NCBI RefSeq assembly: GCF_009451885.1 | Contig: NZ_WIAO01000014.1 | Coordinates: 1-64,000, forward strand | DNA length: 64,000 nt | Source: Glycomyces albidus | GTDB lineage: Bacteria > Actinomycetota > Actinomycetes > Mycobacteriales > Micromonosporaceae | Direction of reading: 5' to 3' | Part shown: one piece after another, positions 63,395-64,000 of the stretch | How positions within the stretch are numbered: the stretch's first letter is position 1 | Layout: the number at the start of each line of letters is the position of its first letter | Position numbers and translations under genes: made by a program | The notes under the pieces: model-generated | What the model was told of the DNA's origin: nothing | The model's input: the letters and a program-made list of their open reading frames with translations, nothing else | Database searches by the model: none

Positions 63395-63535
63395 CTCGCC
63401 GGAGCGGCCAGGGGTACGGCTGCGTAGCCTCCCGGAGCGCCCGGGGGCGAGGTCGCGCGGTTTGTCAAGGCGTGCAGGGCGACGGGTGCAGAAGCGTCTA
63501 TACACCGGAACTGGAACGCTGCTCTAATGGCGGGT

Positions 63536-64000
63536 ATGCGTGAAATTCGACGGGGCCGGTTCGAGGAACTCGACGGTCCGACGGTGTTCGCCCTGGCCCG
63601 GCTGCGGCAGTCGGTGTTCGTGGTCGAGCAGGAATGCCCCTACCCGGACCTCGACGAGCACGACACGGCGCCGGAGACGGTCCACTTCTGGGCGGTCGGC
63701 GACGGCCCCGGGGAGGCGGTCGCCTGCCTGCGGCTCCTGCGCGACACCGGCGGCCACGGCCCCGTCGCGGCGCGGACGTTCGACGACCGCGCCCTCGTCG
63801 GCGGCGCCGCCGAGGGACGGTGGCGGATCGGCCGGGTCTGCTGCGCTCCGGCCGAGCGCGGCACGGGGCTGAGCGGACGGCTCATGACGGCGGCGCTCGA
63901 GACGGCGGGCCCGGAGGCCGAGCTGGTCCTCGACTCGCAGACGTACGCGGCGGGGTTCTACCGCAAGTACGGCTTCACCGAGGACGGCGAGGAGTACCTC
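63536..64000 (+). CDS. GNAT acetyltransferase, ElaA-like, truncated by window end
   Basis: The first 155 codons are in the window and the frame is still open at the end. ElaA-type features: LARLRQSVFVVEQECPYPDLD (split around residues 20-40), IGRVCCAPAERGTGLSGRLM (acetyl-CoA loop, about 100-119) and AAGFYRKYGFTEDGEEYL at the end, just before the usual closing residues. Function of ElaA proteins is uncertain. TCTAAT lies seven bases before the ATG, again the leaderless geometry. Confidence 0.85.
   Translation, partial: MREIRRGRFEELDGPTVFALARLRQSVFVVEQECPYPDLDEHDTAPETVHFWAVGDGPGEAVACLRLLRDTGGHGPVAARTFDDRALVGGAAEGRWRIGRVCCAPAERGTGLSGRLMTAALETAGPEAELVLDSQTYAAGFYRKYGFTEDGEEYL

Overview
This is a 64 kb stretch of very GC-rich chromosome. 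Long mirror-image open frames run opposite almost every gene, GTG and TTG starts are frequent, and several genes look leaderless. The content is typical of Actinomycetota: a qcrC-qcrA-qcrB / ctaE respiratory cluster next to trpD, a MoxR-DUF58-transglutaminase operon, an AfsR/SARP-type regulator beside a DrrAB-type exporter, and a sugar ABC transporter without its own ATPase. A soil or plant-associated filamentous actinomycete (for example Glycomycetales) is a guess, not shown by the sequence. I saw no rRNA, tRNA, CRISPR array, insertion sequence or prophage.

Layout. 1-3.4 kb: a repeat-bearing non-coding edge, an ABC-F ATPase and a secreted M23 peptidase. 3.5-12.8 kb: a carbohydrate block with a GH3 glycosidase and its LacI regulator (two identical palindromic operators upstream), a XylR-like ROK repressor, and a divergent solute-binding-protein / two-permease transporter. 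12.9-17.7 kb: DrrAB exporter facing a SARP-type regulator. 17.9-19.0 kb: an orphan Imm1-like immunity protein and an acetyltransferase. 19.2-24.1 kb: alpha-xylosidase-xylulokinase-xylose isomerase operon. 24.4-27.0 kb: Dps, a GH10-CBM2 xylanase and a small membrane protein. 27.1-30.05 kb: leuS with an attenuator-like leader. 30.2-38.6 kb: MoxR, DUF58, transglutaminase, DEDDh/GIY-YIG nuclease and an RSH protein. 38.7-40.5 kb: secreted lipase and an SRPBCC protein. 40.7-46.7 kb: cytochrome bc1, ctaE, an atypical receiver protein and trpD. 46.9-56.5 kb: housekeeping and hypothetical genes (zinc ribbon, NIF3, XRE-TPR regulator, metallophosphoesterase, M3 peptidase, Stealth protein, 2H phosphoesterase). 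56.6-62.4 kb: cydABDC. 62.6-64 kb: proC and a GNAT gene cut by the window end.

How it fits together. The xylan/xyloside part forms a plausible regulon. The secreted xylanase and the GH3 enzyme would release short sugars, the transporter would import them, alpha-xylosidase would cut alpha-xylosides, and XylA/XylB would feed xylulose-5-phosphate to the pentose phosphate pathway. Two XylR-type sites (arms TTAGTT/AACTAA and TTAGTT/AACAAA) lie upstream of the transporter and of the xyl operon, each exactly 61 nt before the start codon, which ties both to the ROK repressor. The GH3-lacI operon has its own operator pair. Respiration is covered by the bc1-cytochrome c oxidase branch and by the cytochrome bd branch with its CydDC exporter.

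The most interesting regulatory signals are the leuS leader (a 9-residue peptide with tandem Leu codons, a hairpin and a U-tract terminator), three 11-bp direct repeats in front of drrA that look like a SARP site, a double palindrome between the xylanase and a membrane-protein gene, and a palindrome over the cydA promoter. Among proteins, the RSH enzyme has lost key synthetase residues and its C-terminal regulatory region.
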